Below, one piece after another: positions 12,712 through 24,314 of a stretch of 64,000 nt of DNA. Source of the stretch: Hyaloscypha bicolor E (taxonomy: Eukaryota; Ascomycota; Leotiomycetes; Helotiales; Hyaloscyphaceae). Numbering within the stretch: the first letter of the stretch is position 1; every line of letters begins with the position of its first letter. The notes under the pieces were generated by a model. It had not been told where the DNA came from and searched no databases. It was given only the letters and a program-made list of their open reading frames with translations. The stretch lies in assembly GCF_002865645.1 (NCBI RefSeq), contig NW_020194554.1, positions 868,001 to 932,000 on the forward strand, given 5' to 3'. Position numbers and translations under genes: made by a program.

Positions 12712-14133
12712 TCATGCCTGGGCAGCAGCAAGGCCGAGCATACTCCCTGCCACTAGTCCTGCAACTAATGTCATCCCCATGAATGCACCTGCCTCTTCTC
12801 TGTCTTCTTCGTTGATCCAAACTGGCACTCCCATCATGCTTGCACCAGAAAGCCAGCCATGTGTCAATCCAAAGAGGAATTGGACAATGATGAGGTAGAA
12901 CCAGTCGCCAGCTACGGATCCACGGCCATCAATATTGCACATTAGGTAGAGCGGTACAAAGACAAGGCGAGAGAGTGAGAGTATGAAAAGCAGGCGTGGG
13001 TATTTGATGAGGAAAAGTGAGTGGACAGCCATAACGGATCCGAGGAGGTCACCGACGTTCCAGAGGACAATCGCAAGAGGTATAAATGCCTCTGGACGGA
13101 ATATTATCGACGCTTTCTCAACTGGGACAACCGAAACGATCTTTGAGATGAATACCGGAGAGACTGAGGAGATGCAGAGACACATAAAGTTAGCCAAGGC
13201 AGGCCATTGAAGTTTGGAAGCCATCCGAGTCCGGTTAGAAGTCCGCTTCGTTGTTTTGGGATGGAAATGAGTTGGTGCCCGGCGGACAAGAAACTTGAAT
13301 GCACACAATGATGCTGAGCCAACAACTGCAGCTGACAAAAAGTAGTTTAGTGTCAGGTAATAGGTTTGCGAGGTGTTATTTTCATCTACTTCGAAGTACG
13401 CAGAGGGAAAGGCTAGTGCTGATGCAATTTCTCCCGAAGTTAGTTAAAGCAACGGGAGTTGGGGCTGAATATTCGCATACCTATGCTCGAAGGGAGGAGT
13501 CCAGCAAGGGCTTCTCCAGTCATGATCGCCGGGGCGTACTCAGTTCGACCAAAACCTGCCGCGAAAGCAAAGGCAGCATTTTGGCTCAGCCCATTTGCAA
13601 CCGCTGTGATAACAACCATCACTAATGTAAATAGAAAGTAGATGTTGGCCCCCATATTGAGGCATGGGAGTGTAGAGAGCATTAGAAGAGTCGCTACAAC
13701 GAAGTATGCAATCAATGCTGAACCGAGGTAGCTGGTGTATGAAGGTCGAGACTTTCGCGACCCGAGAACGAGAGTGACGGTCAGCATAGTGAATGCAAAG
13801 AAGACGAGGTAGAACGCCTGGAAGTATTGTAGAATCCATGGGTTCTCTCGAAAGCGGCGATGAAAGAAAGGAACGGCTTGTAAGATCATGGACCTTGTAC
13901 AATGTTAGAACAAATGTTATATCCGATATCGAAAGTGAATGAGGATCTATGTACCATGTCCACATCATTGACAACCCGATGACGAAGAAGCAAAAGTAAT
14001 TGAGTAGCGAGAACAAATTTTTGCTGCACACCGCCTCCACATCTCGTCTGCCGTTGCTGTGTCGCTTGGGAGCAGATATCAAAGGGACATAACTCTGATC
14101 TGCTCGAGCCGAGGGCTTCAGCTTCTTCGGCAT
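12712..14133 (-). CDS. Equilibrative nucleoside transporter (ENT/SLC29 family)
   Basis: Three exons on minus: 14133-13955, 13893-13481 and 13430-12712. The introns are 61 and 50 bp, GT-AG, each with CTAAC before the acceptor. Spliced length is 1311 nt, 436 aa, the usual size for the family. ENT hallmarks: the first membrane segment ending in MMWTW (residues 56-60), AFAAGFGRTEYAPAIMTGEA in the TM4-5 region (169-188), WNVGDLLG (321-328), RLVFVPLYLMCN (352-363) and FGLTHGWLS (384-392). I count about 11 hydrophobic segments with a cytosolic N-terminus, as expected. It probably moves nucleosides or nucleobases across the plasma or vacuolar membrane; the yeast relative is FUN26. The first in-frame ATG is at 14133; the frame continues upstream only to a GTG. 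An NNT glycosylation-type site is at residues 215-217. No defect is seen. Substrate and membrane are inferred from the family. Confidence 0.93.
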
Positions 14134-16005
14134 TGCTCCTAAGACTGGGGTGTTGGAGGTGAGGTCTTGGGGGCTTGCCGAAGGAAATTGTTGTCGGAAT
14201 GTTTGATACTGTAACGTGTCAGTGAAACGCGGCGCCACGTCGCGTGAGTGCACGTTCCCTTCGATGGGTCAAGCAAACACGCTGAACGGCGGGACACCAC
14301 CACAATTTATAGAGAAGAGTGTATATGAAGGACAAACGTATCATAATGGCGTTGCTGGTGCTGCAAACAATCCATTCATTTCAAGTACATTTCTGGCTCA
14401 ATGGTTGCTCGTTCTAACCTTGCTTCACGCGACGCATCCACTCAGCAGTCGCTGAACTCAGGCGACCCCTCCTCCTCAACAAAATCTGCCTGCATGATAT
14501 AAATGCAAAGCCGGAAATCATCGGGGATCTTTCTCTTGGGCATCAGAGAACTATTCCAGAACTCAATTCCTAGATGGGAAGGTGATAAAGTTCGAGAGAC
14601 CTGTCGGCAGCACCACGATCTCGCACTCGCAATCGTTACTTACAGCTCAACCACAACACTGTATGTAGCAGGCTCAGCCCGAGGCATTCTAGGTGATATA
14701 TCCGGATGCAGACGTCGGAAACGATCACTACCGCTACTCGGCGTCCCCAAGTGTTGATGTTCCACCCGAACCTCAGGGGTCTCACGTACTAGGCTGACTC
14801 GGAGGCATAATCTCCACCAAAGTTACCAACAGCGCTGGAATCATGACAATTGTCTCGCAGAATGGGGAGTATCAGCAAACAAACGCCAGCAAGTCACTAG
14901 TCTATGAATCTAAATGTTCGTAGGATATCTCATGACTAACAGACGTCGAATAGAAGCTTTCGGTAGATATGAGAGGGGTTAAAAACGATCCACGTAGGAG
15001 AGAATTTGCCCAACAACAGTTTAGGGCGTCCAATTGAGAAGTAATCATGACTTTTGCCTGAAAATATGAATTTTGCGGAGAATATCGAAATGTCAAGGCC
15101 TTGGTTCGCGGAGCATACAGCCCGGCCATTTGCAGACGTTGACAAAAGATCACCCAGCAAGCGGCCAGGGGCGGTGATCAGGGGTGGTCACTTGACCCAG
15201 CAAAACTAAACACCACCAAAACTCCCAGGTATGACACTACTTTCTTTTAAAAAAATTATAAAAAATAAAAATAAAAATTTAAAAACTCCCACTATCATGA
15301 AGTGCAATCCCATTCTGACTTTTATCGAAATGGAGATTGATGATCTAGTCTCAAGACTAGACTGGTATCCCTGAGCCGCCCCAGCCTAGGTCAGAATATC
15401 AATGCCCAGCTTTGAGCAATCCATGAAATGCCCCTGCTGCGTGATTGTCGGATGTCAAGTTCAGGAAATCCGATCTCAAAGCCCGACAAGCATGTCAGGT
15501 GACTTAGACCGTTAAAGGGCGCACCTATGCAGGTAAACATTCAGTACCGTAAAAATACTGGTTATGAAATCAGATTGAGCTTTGGGGGGCAGCGAGTGCT
15601 CCGCTCCAACTGATCCAACTCGGTGCAGGATCTCCCTTGAAGTACTAAAGCTCCCTCTCAGCCGCCTTAAAGCTGGCCGAGTATGCGACGGTGACCAAAG
15701 GAGGAAGGCCGCTGCATGCAACCCCCGTAACCCCCAGCGAAACTAAGCGATGGGGGTGACTATCAAGCCTATTTCTAAACAGGCTTCTTCGCAGTGGATT
15801 TCTCACTCTACATCTCACCCATCCTCCACGACATCGTGAAAACAGGGCTTTCTTGGGACCCTCCTATCGCGAGACCCTACACCAGCACAGCAACCCCCTC
15901 ACATGCTGACTGACTGCGGCATTATTCTCTCGCACGAACATCACGTGTGTTCTATTATTCATCCGTGAACCACATTTGACGCTCGGAGTGGCTTCGAAGT
16001 CCGGT
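14134..16005. other. Intergenic, 5' flank of the transporter gene
   Basis: About 1.9 kb of normal composition with short overlapping open frames on both strands and no recognisable protein. There is an A/T-rich tract at about 15241-15290. The words GATCACC and GGTGATC form a short inverted pair near 15145-15176. The transporter promoter should lie just above 14133; I see no clear TATA element. Confidence 0.5.
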
Positions 16006-16599
16006 ATGGCGATACCATCGACAGCTGACTCATTGAAGCAAGTCCAAGAACATACCCCAACGCAGACCACAGAAGGGTCCATGGTACAACACCCAAGCAG
16101 TGGCACAGAAGAGATTGTTGACTCTCTTTTAGACCCCACATACTCCATCAAACGACCCGTCAACGCCTTCAAGCTCCAGGCCAGCTACTCGACAAGGATC
16201 GCCAGATTCTGCGTTTGACGAGCCCTTAACCCAACTGTCCCAGCAAGTTACGTCTTTTTTCGGCTCTGTTAGCTCTGGGGGATTCCCAGACCCGCAACCA
16301 GAGAAAAAGGCACAGCCATGGAAAAGAGTTTGGCGACCTGGACCTCAGGCCCCTTCCGAAGATGGAAAGCTTATAGTTGCTTGTCCAAAGATTTGCGTTT
16401 ATGGTGCGTCTCAATCTCTACTTTACGATTCAAGAGTTCCTTGCCTTGACTTTCAGAAGTCACCCTCTTCTTATGTACATTTTTACCCATCGAAACATCT
16501 GATATATGTCTTTCTCACTCCCGGTCACTTCAACTCAGAGAGAAAACAACGCTGATCAGCGATCAAATTATAGGGAGCAATAACCTCGGTGGGCTTTAA
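16006..16599 (+). CDS. Possible small unknown protein, three exons
   Basis: Not recognised. A model with exons 16006-16083, 16133-16403 and 16457-16599 has GT-AG introns of 49 and 53 bp, and TTGACT lies before each acceptor. The phases agree, giving 163 aa. The N-terminal third is rich in Ser, Thr, Pro and Gln (for example TPSNDPSTPSSSRPATRQ). The middle holds PWKRVWRPGPQAPSEDGKL and VACPKICVYG, which look like real protein. The last exon is unconvincing and the gene could be truncated or continue differently. No signal peptide or membrane segment is evident. Support is splice structure and composition only. Confidence 0.4.
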
Positions 16600-17381
16600 A
16601 GAAGGGAGCCTCAGCGAAGACTGGAGGTTGAAGGGTACATCAATCAAGAGGGGGAGTATGGATCCATGTGGGAGGGTTTGCATGTTCTTATCTTAGTAGT
16701 TGGGTTTTGGGCCTTCTGAAGCATGTGTCGGTTCTGGACGCTCGTTTAGTGAATATTAGGGCATTCAAAGACTTTTATCATAGTACATAGTTTCAAATCT
16801 CGGAATTCACAAAACTCATACTCTCAAATTGCAACACTCATGGGTGTGAGGCTGAGCTCGTGATCCAAAGACGTCGACGTTGGACTTGATCAGCCCAAGG
16901 ATGCGCTTGGGCAGGATTAAATGCACGAAGCCCAAACAGTAACTGCATTGTCAACCATATTCTGCCTTATCGGCGGCTTTATGAGGTGTCGGGAGGTGGT
17001 TGGTTGAACAGGTGTCACATGCATCACAAATGCAGAACAGCAGTCATCAGGCTCTCCCCCATCATCGCCCAAGGCAACTCTTAACGCGGGTGGGTGTGCC
17101 GCCTGCATATATTGCTGCACAGTCAAATGCCACACACATAGGATTTCAGAATCCGCCTATCAGTCGTGGCGCTCTCCAAGGAACCCCAGAGTCCAGAGTC
17201 AGGCATATTTTGTGATCTTTCACCGCTTTTCTTTATCTGCTGGTTCTAAATTTTGGGGAGGCTGAGCACCCCCAGGACAGCCTTGCAACCGAGCTCACAC
17301 AAACATAAGAATTTTATAAGAAGACATACATTGAACGCAACATCTTGATCACAGCTGTTTTCAACCCTTATTTTGACAAGA
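16600..17381. other. Intergenic, presumed promoter side of the next gene
   Basis: Normal composition. Short open frames on both strands (for example 16917-17135 minus and 17000-17215 plus) overlap and show no recognisable motif or splice partner. Confidence 0.45.
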
Positions 17382-19190
17382 ATGGAGGATGATATCGAAC
17401 CGGGAGGAATCCCAAATCGAAGGAGATCCAGCTGGAAAACCTTCATTGTTGTATGTGCAATCCTTTACTCTGGAAATCCCAGGAATCTGAACAGCTTGCA
17501 AGGACGCGTCCCCAATATTCCGCCGTCCGTACACCTTGAATACAACTGTGACGGGTATATCACTTTCAGTGGAGCCGCAATTGCTTGGTATGTTGCTCAA
17601 TATGTTCTTACTAGCCATGGGTAGCGCTGACGGGGCCAGAAAATCTGCCGAAGCTGACATATGAGGAGTCCCAATGTCAGGGAAGATTAATGTCTTTCAT
17701 CGTAGGAGACGACCTGCAAAAAGGCTCGCTTCAAAAGGCCTGTCAATGGTACTCGAGGCATCTTCAGATGAGATTCAAGGAGGCATGGTATCTCCTGGCG
17801 CGCTCCCTCGTGGGATTGGTAGACGATTCCTCGGAACCAAAACCGGGAGACTTGGTCGTTGTTTACGACTTTGTACTTGCAGTGGCTCGACTTCTCAGCG
17901 TGAAGAAAAACGTTGCCCTGGTGGAGTTTGTGGATCAACTAGACAATGACAGCCTACTGAAGCCTCAATTGGATGACGAACGAGCTAAACCAAACCAAAT
18001 TGTCTTTGCCGCCCTTGGCTGGCTTAGTGAGTCATAGATAAACCTGAACGGTGTTGATTTGGGGCGGTAACTGACTTGTGACTAGCCATGTTTTATGAGG
18101 CTGTACCGGATCCCGGAGCGGACAGCTTAGAAGTCAAGAAGACTTCCACAAGCTCTTCTGGCCTGAGAAATGCTCTTATCACAAGAAAGTATTCCTCGTT
18201 TCAGCAAGGGTTTGAGTACATAGCCCAGCCATTAGACACCATGCTAGACCATTTTGGCTGTTTGATACCCATGCCTCGAATCCGTCCACTGCATCCGCAG
18301 TGGCTATCCGGAAATCAGCAAAGCGAAGTAATTATGGTCCACTCCATCTGTTTCAATTTTCTTCACCAGATTGCTGGACTGAGAATTGAATGGGTGAGCT
18401 CCCTGACTTTACATCTTGAGCTTGATAGTGAACGAAAGACATTGAAATTGTTTCAATATCCTTCCTTCTGTCGAATGATGATGCGTGATCACAAAAATCA
18501 TGTGCTTTCTCGGTAAGTCACCAGAAGGCGTAATAGAAAAGCTGCTCATAATTCTCTTAGACTTCTCAATGACCACGCTGAGAGGTTTTGTGAAGATGTT
18601 AATACACCTGACATCCCAACCGCACTATTATTCGAGGAGATCCTCCGTTCATACCGCTTAATCTTTGGTCAAGACGAGCGATCATGGAAAGCTTTCTCAA
18701 AGATGCTCACCAAAGTCGAAGAGGATCAAGGGCAAGGGAGAACAATTTCAGCGTGTGATCCTTTACTCCATGTGCTCTGTGGGCAGAGTTCTACATCTCC
18801 CGAAGCTCGTAAAATATACGACGAGATAGATTGCCGTCGAGACACAAATCTCAATGAGCAGACGACTTACTGCAACCCTGACACGTTCCCCTTCTTTGGT
18901 AAGCGTTTGTTAGAGCTGCAGCAATTTGACAAACAGCACCAGCCACAGACTGTGAGGTCGCTCCTTGGTGATAAACGGGACGTAGGAGCATGGTTTACAC
19001 TATGGAACAATCAGGTAAGATCAGCCTAACACTGTTTGTGTACCTATAGTTAACTGGTTTCCAGCTTCTCGTGTTTTTTGCTACGTTCACGATTCTATTG
19101 ATGGTAGTTTCTCTCGGGTTTCAAATTTGGCAGACAATTCTATCGAAGCAGCAACTCCAACAAGGGCCAGGGACAGTCAGTGGATCATAG
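17382..19190 (+). CDS. Unknown fungal protein with C-terminal membrane segment; 5' end uncertain
   Basis: The 3' part is firm: exons ending at 18026, then 18086-18512, 18561-19014 and 19065-19190. The introns are 59, 48 and 50 bp (GTGAGT, GTAAGT and GTAAGA donors) and all phases agree. The final exon encodes LLVFFATFTILLMVVSLGFQ, a membrane segment, after an RSLLGDKRDVGAWFTLW stretch. This tail layout recalls a large group of uncharacterised filamentous-fungal proteins, but I assign no function. The start is problematic. ATG 17382 opens a frame containing DGYITFSGAAIAWYV that stops at 17624. ALTGPENLPKLTYEES, in another frame from 17615, leads into the main exon. A 164-bp intron (17451-17614) would join them as 495 aa. 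ATG 17690 alone gives 447 aa. A frame-breaking lesion is also possible. It ends 182 bp from the stop of the convergent NLR gene. Confidence 0.75.
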
Positions 19191-19372
19191 ATGTTTTTTT
19201 CGTTCATCTGGTAATGTCTATGGAAAAGCTGAGATGAATACATACAAATTGACAAAATTGGAATTTTCGCTACATATTCTGCGGAGCTTGACGCTACCAC
19301 ATTCTCATGAGATAAAATAGACAACTCCAAAGTAAACGCCCCTGAAGTCGACGAGAAGAATAAAATGCATTT

Positions 19373-22300
19373 TCAGCGATAGAACAATGGAACCAGAGCA
19401 TCGTAGCTGGCCTCCTCCAGATCCCGATCAGCGTAATCAGCATTGAGAATTGGAATCTCTCCTCCTTCGCCGGCAGCAAGCAACTCTTGTTGGGCAGCAG
19501 CCGCTCGTCTTCGTAAAGTCGCAGCTTCTTCCTGGTATTTTCCGAAAGTATCACTCTCCAGAACCTTTGCCTGGGTCCACAGAATTCGAGCTATGGGGCC
19601 ATCGTCACGATTTGGACTACGTAACTCTGCAATGGTGAGTGCCTTCTTGAGATAGTTTCTATTAGGTGTAAGCAGTCTTGCATTTGGATCCCGTCCGACA
19701 AACTTACTTTGCGTTTTCGATATTCTTTTGCTGCAGCTCGACACCAGCGATCGAAAAATATGCTGCTGCAGTAATCGGATGAATAGGCATACTTGCCAGA
19801 CCAATCTTCAGGCATGATTCATAGTCGCGCAATGCATATGCCCAGTTTTTCTGTCTGAAGTGGATATTGCCGTATGCATAATGCACGCTGTACAGTGTCG
19901 ATTAGCAAATTGATCAGCTCATGTAAACACTGAAGTTAATACTTGGCCATGAATCCTCTGTCGCCTCCAGTCGTTCGCATAAACAGCGTATCAGATTGAG
20001 ATGTCATTCTCAAAGCTTCAGTCAATTTGCCCTGAAACATATACACTCGTCCGACGCAAAGATATGAAAGTGCTAAATGGGTGGCTGTTTTATCGCCGCC
20101 AGCTTTCCAAATGGGGATTGCGAGGTTGAAACAGCGCAATGCGTCTTCCGGATTTCCTGTCGCCAACTCGACGTTGCCAAGGTTGTTTTGTATGGCAGCA
20201 ACTACAAAGCTTAGCAATGGATCGGACGTTTTCGCATTTACTCACCACTAGGATTGTTTTGAGGGAGGAACGATTTGCGGATAGCCAATGCCTCATCCCA
20301 AGCCTTTCGGCAAACTCCAAGTTTGTTGAGATCGTAGAAACGGGATCCAGCCGTGCTACGAAGCTCGGCATAAAGCAAAGAATCTCTGTTCTCGCAGGCT
20401 GAGACTGCTGTGTCAAGGACTTGCCCTGAGACTTCGTAATCGCCCAACTCGTGGAGATACCTGTGGAGATGAGTTGTGTTCGAGATGGGTGCCTGGAAGA
20501 AGGATAGACTCACCATGCGCAGTTGCTCATCAATTCAACGAGTGTTACTGAGCCTTTGAGGGCCCCAGCCCTCGTATGTTCCGTGAACCTCTTGCTCAAA
20601 TTAACACCGTGTGGAATGTACTCTTGACAAATACTCCACTCTAAAAACAGTGATCCGTCCATTTCTGTCTTAGGAAATCGGTAATGAACAAGTCTCGTCG
20701 TAGCGTCGAATGAAGTCTGGAGATCGTTCAAGTCTCCGTAGGTGGTAGCCTCCTGCACCACTCGATGCACACTCAGATTTCGGCCATCTCGTTTGACAAG
20801 TGATTTTTCCAGCAACTCCTCGATAGCTTTCAAAAGCTGGGGAGACGGATCGATCACATCAGCAAGTGCAACCCGGTTATTTTCATCGATGTGCTTTGCA
20901 TCTTGCTTGCAGAATTCCAGTGGGCCATCCAATATGCTTTGAACTGTGGGAAGAAACAATTCAACTGGAATTTTATCTGCAGAATGATTAGCAAATGGAG
21001 AGATATTGCACTTAGGGCTTTAAACTAACCCGGTGGCAACCATGCGAAAACTCCCAGAAGAACCTTTGCGTTCTTTGACAACAAGCTGAAATTCATGTCC
21101 CAAAGAGCGTCCAATGCTCGTTCTGCACTTGATCGAGCACTCGAGTATCGTTCTGGGAGGGTTCGGATTCTTTCTTTGAACACTTCAAATGTCCTGGAAA
21201 TGGTTGGACCACCAATATTGTCATCTCTGATCAGATTTGCTGCTTGCTGAATAGCAAGTGCTAATCCCTCAAGCATGGCGAGCATAGCTTTGGCAGCAGT
21301 AATTTCGGACTGTGGGATTTTCATCTCGCGATCTTGCCGTTGCCACTCTGGCCCCAGAAGTTGGAGGAGGAGTTCCCAACTTTGCTTGCTGTCAAAGGGT
21401 TTGACCGTGTCACCTTTTCTGCCCATATTTTGGAAGTTATAATACTTCCTCGAGGTCAAAAGAATAGCACCACTGGTCCCCTGGGTGGGCCAGTACGCTT
21501 TGAGAATCAGTGCATTCTCTGTAGGCCGTCAGTTTCTTGCAGAGATGTCCCGACGTCCCGGCACCTACCTGCGTTGTCGAAGATCAGAAGCCACCGCCGT
21601 TCTAAAGTTCTACATGTTAGCACATAGAGATGAAGTGGATGCGCTTAGGGGTTCGAACTTGTCCTCTTCAGCCACTCTTTGACCGCCATCAAGTTTTCTT
21701 CGTGATGGCCATCTTTTTGTGCACCTGGAAGTTCTAAAGCCACCGCAATGTCTGTGAAGCTTTGACGAATAGCCACTGATGTCTCACACTGAACCCAAAA
21801 CACAGCATCGTAGCCTGCAGGGTTCGAATAAGCAAACTGCAAGGCAATTTCAGTCTTTCCAACGCCGCGACGACCATAGATCGTGTAGGTTCGGTAAGAT
21901 TTATCGTTCTTAGGCTTGAGATGTTCGTAAATCTTTTCGAGCTCATCTTTCCGTCCATAGAAATTCTGATTCAATTGAAATGGGAGGATTTTGTTCGGGA
22001 AGGTGCCAGGCTCGTCAGGCTCTGCAGTGAGAGCATATCTCTGGCTCATGTTCTTAACCTGGAGATCCAAATTGACCCTGGTATTGATCGTAATTTCATT
22101 GAGATGCTTGACTGTCGAGTCCATGGTTCGAAGCTGGGCACTGATGCTATCCTTCAAGTCAGGCCATGAACCCCGGTTCGCTACGAGGATCATTTAGTCA
22201 AATATATTCACGAAGGCAATCAAATAAGCTACTTACATTCGGAAGGTCCATGAAGGTAATCGATTGAATCTGTCAGTGCATACAGTAGAGGGTCTAGGAA

Positions 22301-22958
22301 ATCTATCGCGGCGATACGAGCTTCTGCTTCGCTCTGCTTATCGCAAACATCCAGACATCTGGTAAAAAGTTCTACCAGACGCCGTATCGAGTGCAATAAA
22401 TCAGTCGTCCGTTTGATTGTCTCTTCTAATCCGTATGACAACTAAGAGGCATTAGCATACTGACGCATTTCCAACAAAGTCGGCTCGCTTCTTACTTTCA
22501 AGTTAAGATAGATCAGCCCCCAAAGCAACTCAAAGTCCACTATTGAGGGAATCATAATGTTGGAGAATTTTCTGGTAAAAGTTGTGAGAACATGGGGAAG
22601 TGGCTGGATTTTGATCATATGTCGTTTGACAAATGAATTAGATGGTGTTTCTGCAAGCTTTACTGCAATCTCGCTGGCCAGATCTTGCCAGTCATGGTAT
22701 TTGGAGGCAGTTTGATGATCTAGAGCATGTCAATTAGATGTTTCGGAGTTTTTCTTTTTGGAGAGCGTAATTACCTGATACAGTCAACCTGTCGGTCGCT
22801 GTGGTCACTATATCTTGCCATCTTCCAGTGAAAAAATCGCGTGCGTCGTCGAAATCAATCTCGTATTCATCCAACCTGCGAAGAGGCTCCTTTTCGGAGA
22901 AGACAAATTCATCAAGTCTCGCAGTCGTCACCTCCACGGCTCCATCACCGAGCGCCAT
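19373..22958 (-). CDS. NLR-type receptor: DUF7708-like N-terminus, NB-ARC, TPR repeats
   Basis: Eleven exons on minus: 22958-22775, 22719-22496, 22441-22237, 22180-21659, 21601-21569, 21518-21030, 20976-20514, 20460-20246, 20201-19943, 19887-19708 and 19658-19373. Introns are 44-57 bp and every phase closes, giving 3060 nt, 1019 aa. Residues 62-204 resemble the DUF7708 N-terminal domain of fungal STAND proteins (WG at 128-129). NB-ARC: FYGRKDEL (278-285), P-loop GRRGVGKT (307-314), Walker B WLLIFDNA (382-389) and GAILLTSR (406-413). The usual GLP motif reads GLA. A winged-helix-like part follows, with SVHRVVQ. From about residue 700, tetratricopeptide repeats include NNLGNVELATGNPEDALRCF. Such proteins sense nonself or damage and switch on by nucleotide-dependent oligomerisation. 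The triggering target and effector output are unknown. ATG 22958 is the first ATG in frame; the frame reads on upstream without another. Confidence 0.92.
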
Positions 22959-24314
22959 GTCTGCGATCGTTTCTCTATCCGGCAATTCCAGCAGCTATTT
23001 CTTCACGCCCTCGGGATTCAAAGGTTGATCGCATATGAGCTGGAGAACGTGGCGATTCGACAAGTCCTCAAAGAGTCCACACTTTGCGAAGACTGGAAAA
23101 GGCTCAAGGCTGGGGCCACAAACAGCAGATCCGGCCACAGTCGTTGCTGGCAGCGAGAGCGACGGCGGGGATCGATGAAGTGTTAAAAGTCCGCATTCGA
23201 TGTGAAGCAGGGATTCCATGCACCCTCCTCAACTGACCACCGCAAATCCGAGGCTGAAGCCCAAGTCCAGGATCCAATTGGTTGGGTGGACGGATGCGAG
23301 TCGATGGAAACGGCGACCCCCCACCCCCTCATCTTCAGAAAGCCTCGCCAATACTACGGAAAGCCGTAAGGACTACATTGCATGATTGACGCCACAAAAA
23401 CTCTGTGTCGCACCCTGTAGCCTATAAGGCTCTCAAAGTCCGTTTCCCACTTCTCACTTTATACGTCTCGCTTTCCACTTTTTACTCTTCACTTTCAACC
23501 CCCTCGACGCCCCTCTTTCCTACCCGTATACTTATATAGATAAAAAAAATAGAGAGAGAGAGAAAATATTTTAAGAAGTAGCAGAGGCTTAGAGAGGGGG
23601 GGAGTGGTGGTGGACGTGGGGGAAGGCTGAGCGTGGGAAAGCACAAGCGGGATCTGGTTTTGTGTTTCTCGCTGGCACATCGCGTTCTTACGGCTTTCCG
23701 TACAGGACGCCCGACTACGCCGGAGGGGAAATCTGGGAAAGGGTATCGATGCCCGATATCAGGATGTGCAAGCACCCAAGGGGATGCTGCCTTCCGGGAC
23801 CTGGTTCCAGTACGAGTGCTGGAACTGGCCACAAGTCCCGTGGCTTGCATTGCCATAAGATAAGAGCTGCATCGATGCGGCTGGAGCTTCCCCACCAGAG
23901 GGTAAAACCCGTGAAGCTCGATATTGCCAACATAAGCATGCGCGCGATCGAGAGAAGCAAGGAAATATAGTGGCCAGATCCGAGTCTGCCTTGCCAAAGA
24001 CTGCCTAAGACACCTCGAGTTGTGGAACGGCACGGCGCGGCATCACCACGGAACAGCCTTGACCACCAGGAAGACTTTTTCAACCACAGCAAAAAGCGGA
24101 AGATCGTGACCGCTGCCATTATCTCATTTCATGTGATCGTGGTTCACGCTGATCACGAGAATCCGTCGAGCATTTAACGGCAACCTATCACATCAAACAT
24201 TCGGACCGGGAGTGCTTGAGCCTCCAAAGGAAAGTTTGACGACATACCTGGTAGAGAGGCACCGTATTGCTTGCTTCCTCTGCATTTTCCACGACCTGCT
24301 TTACTATCGCCCCA
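22959..24314. promoter_or_regulatory. Shared upstream region of the divergent NLR and oxidoreductase genes
   Basis: 1356 bp between two divergent starts. It contains a pyrimidine-rich stretch at about 23447-23520, a GAGAGAGA tract near 23552-23561, and an inverted pair TACGGAAAGCCGTAAG at about 23355-23370 facing CTTACGGCTTTCCGTA at about 23687-23702. A minus-strand open frame at 23715-24119 has hydrophobic stretches but no recognisable family or splice partners, and I do not call it. Regulatory roles are inferred from position only. Confidence 0.4.

Noticed and set aside
13540..14253. Longer N-terminus for the transporter starting at 14253
   Set aside because: The codon there is GTG. The first ATG is at 14133, and the frame past 13955 reads through the first intron.
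21651..21663. GTTCGAAC, resembling a tRNA B box
   Set aside because: It falls at an NLR intron boundary with no A box or cloverleaf around it. I found no tRNA in the island.
22995..23219. Extra first exon for the NLR on minus (ATG at 23219)
   Set aside because: No plausible intron joins it to the NLR frame; GTGAAGAAATAG is too short to be an intron.
23715..24119. 134-codon open frame on minus with hydrophobic stretches between the NLR and the oxidoreductase
   Set aside because: No recognisable motif, no splice partners, and it lies within the divergent upstream region with overlapping open frames on the other strand. Chance is the simpler explanation.
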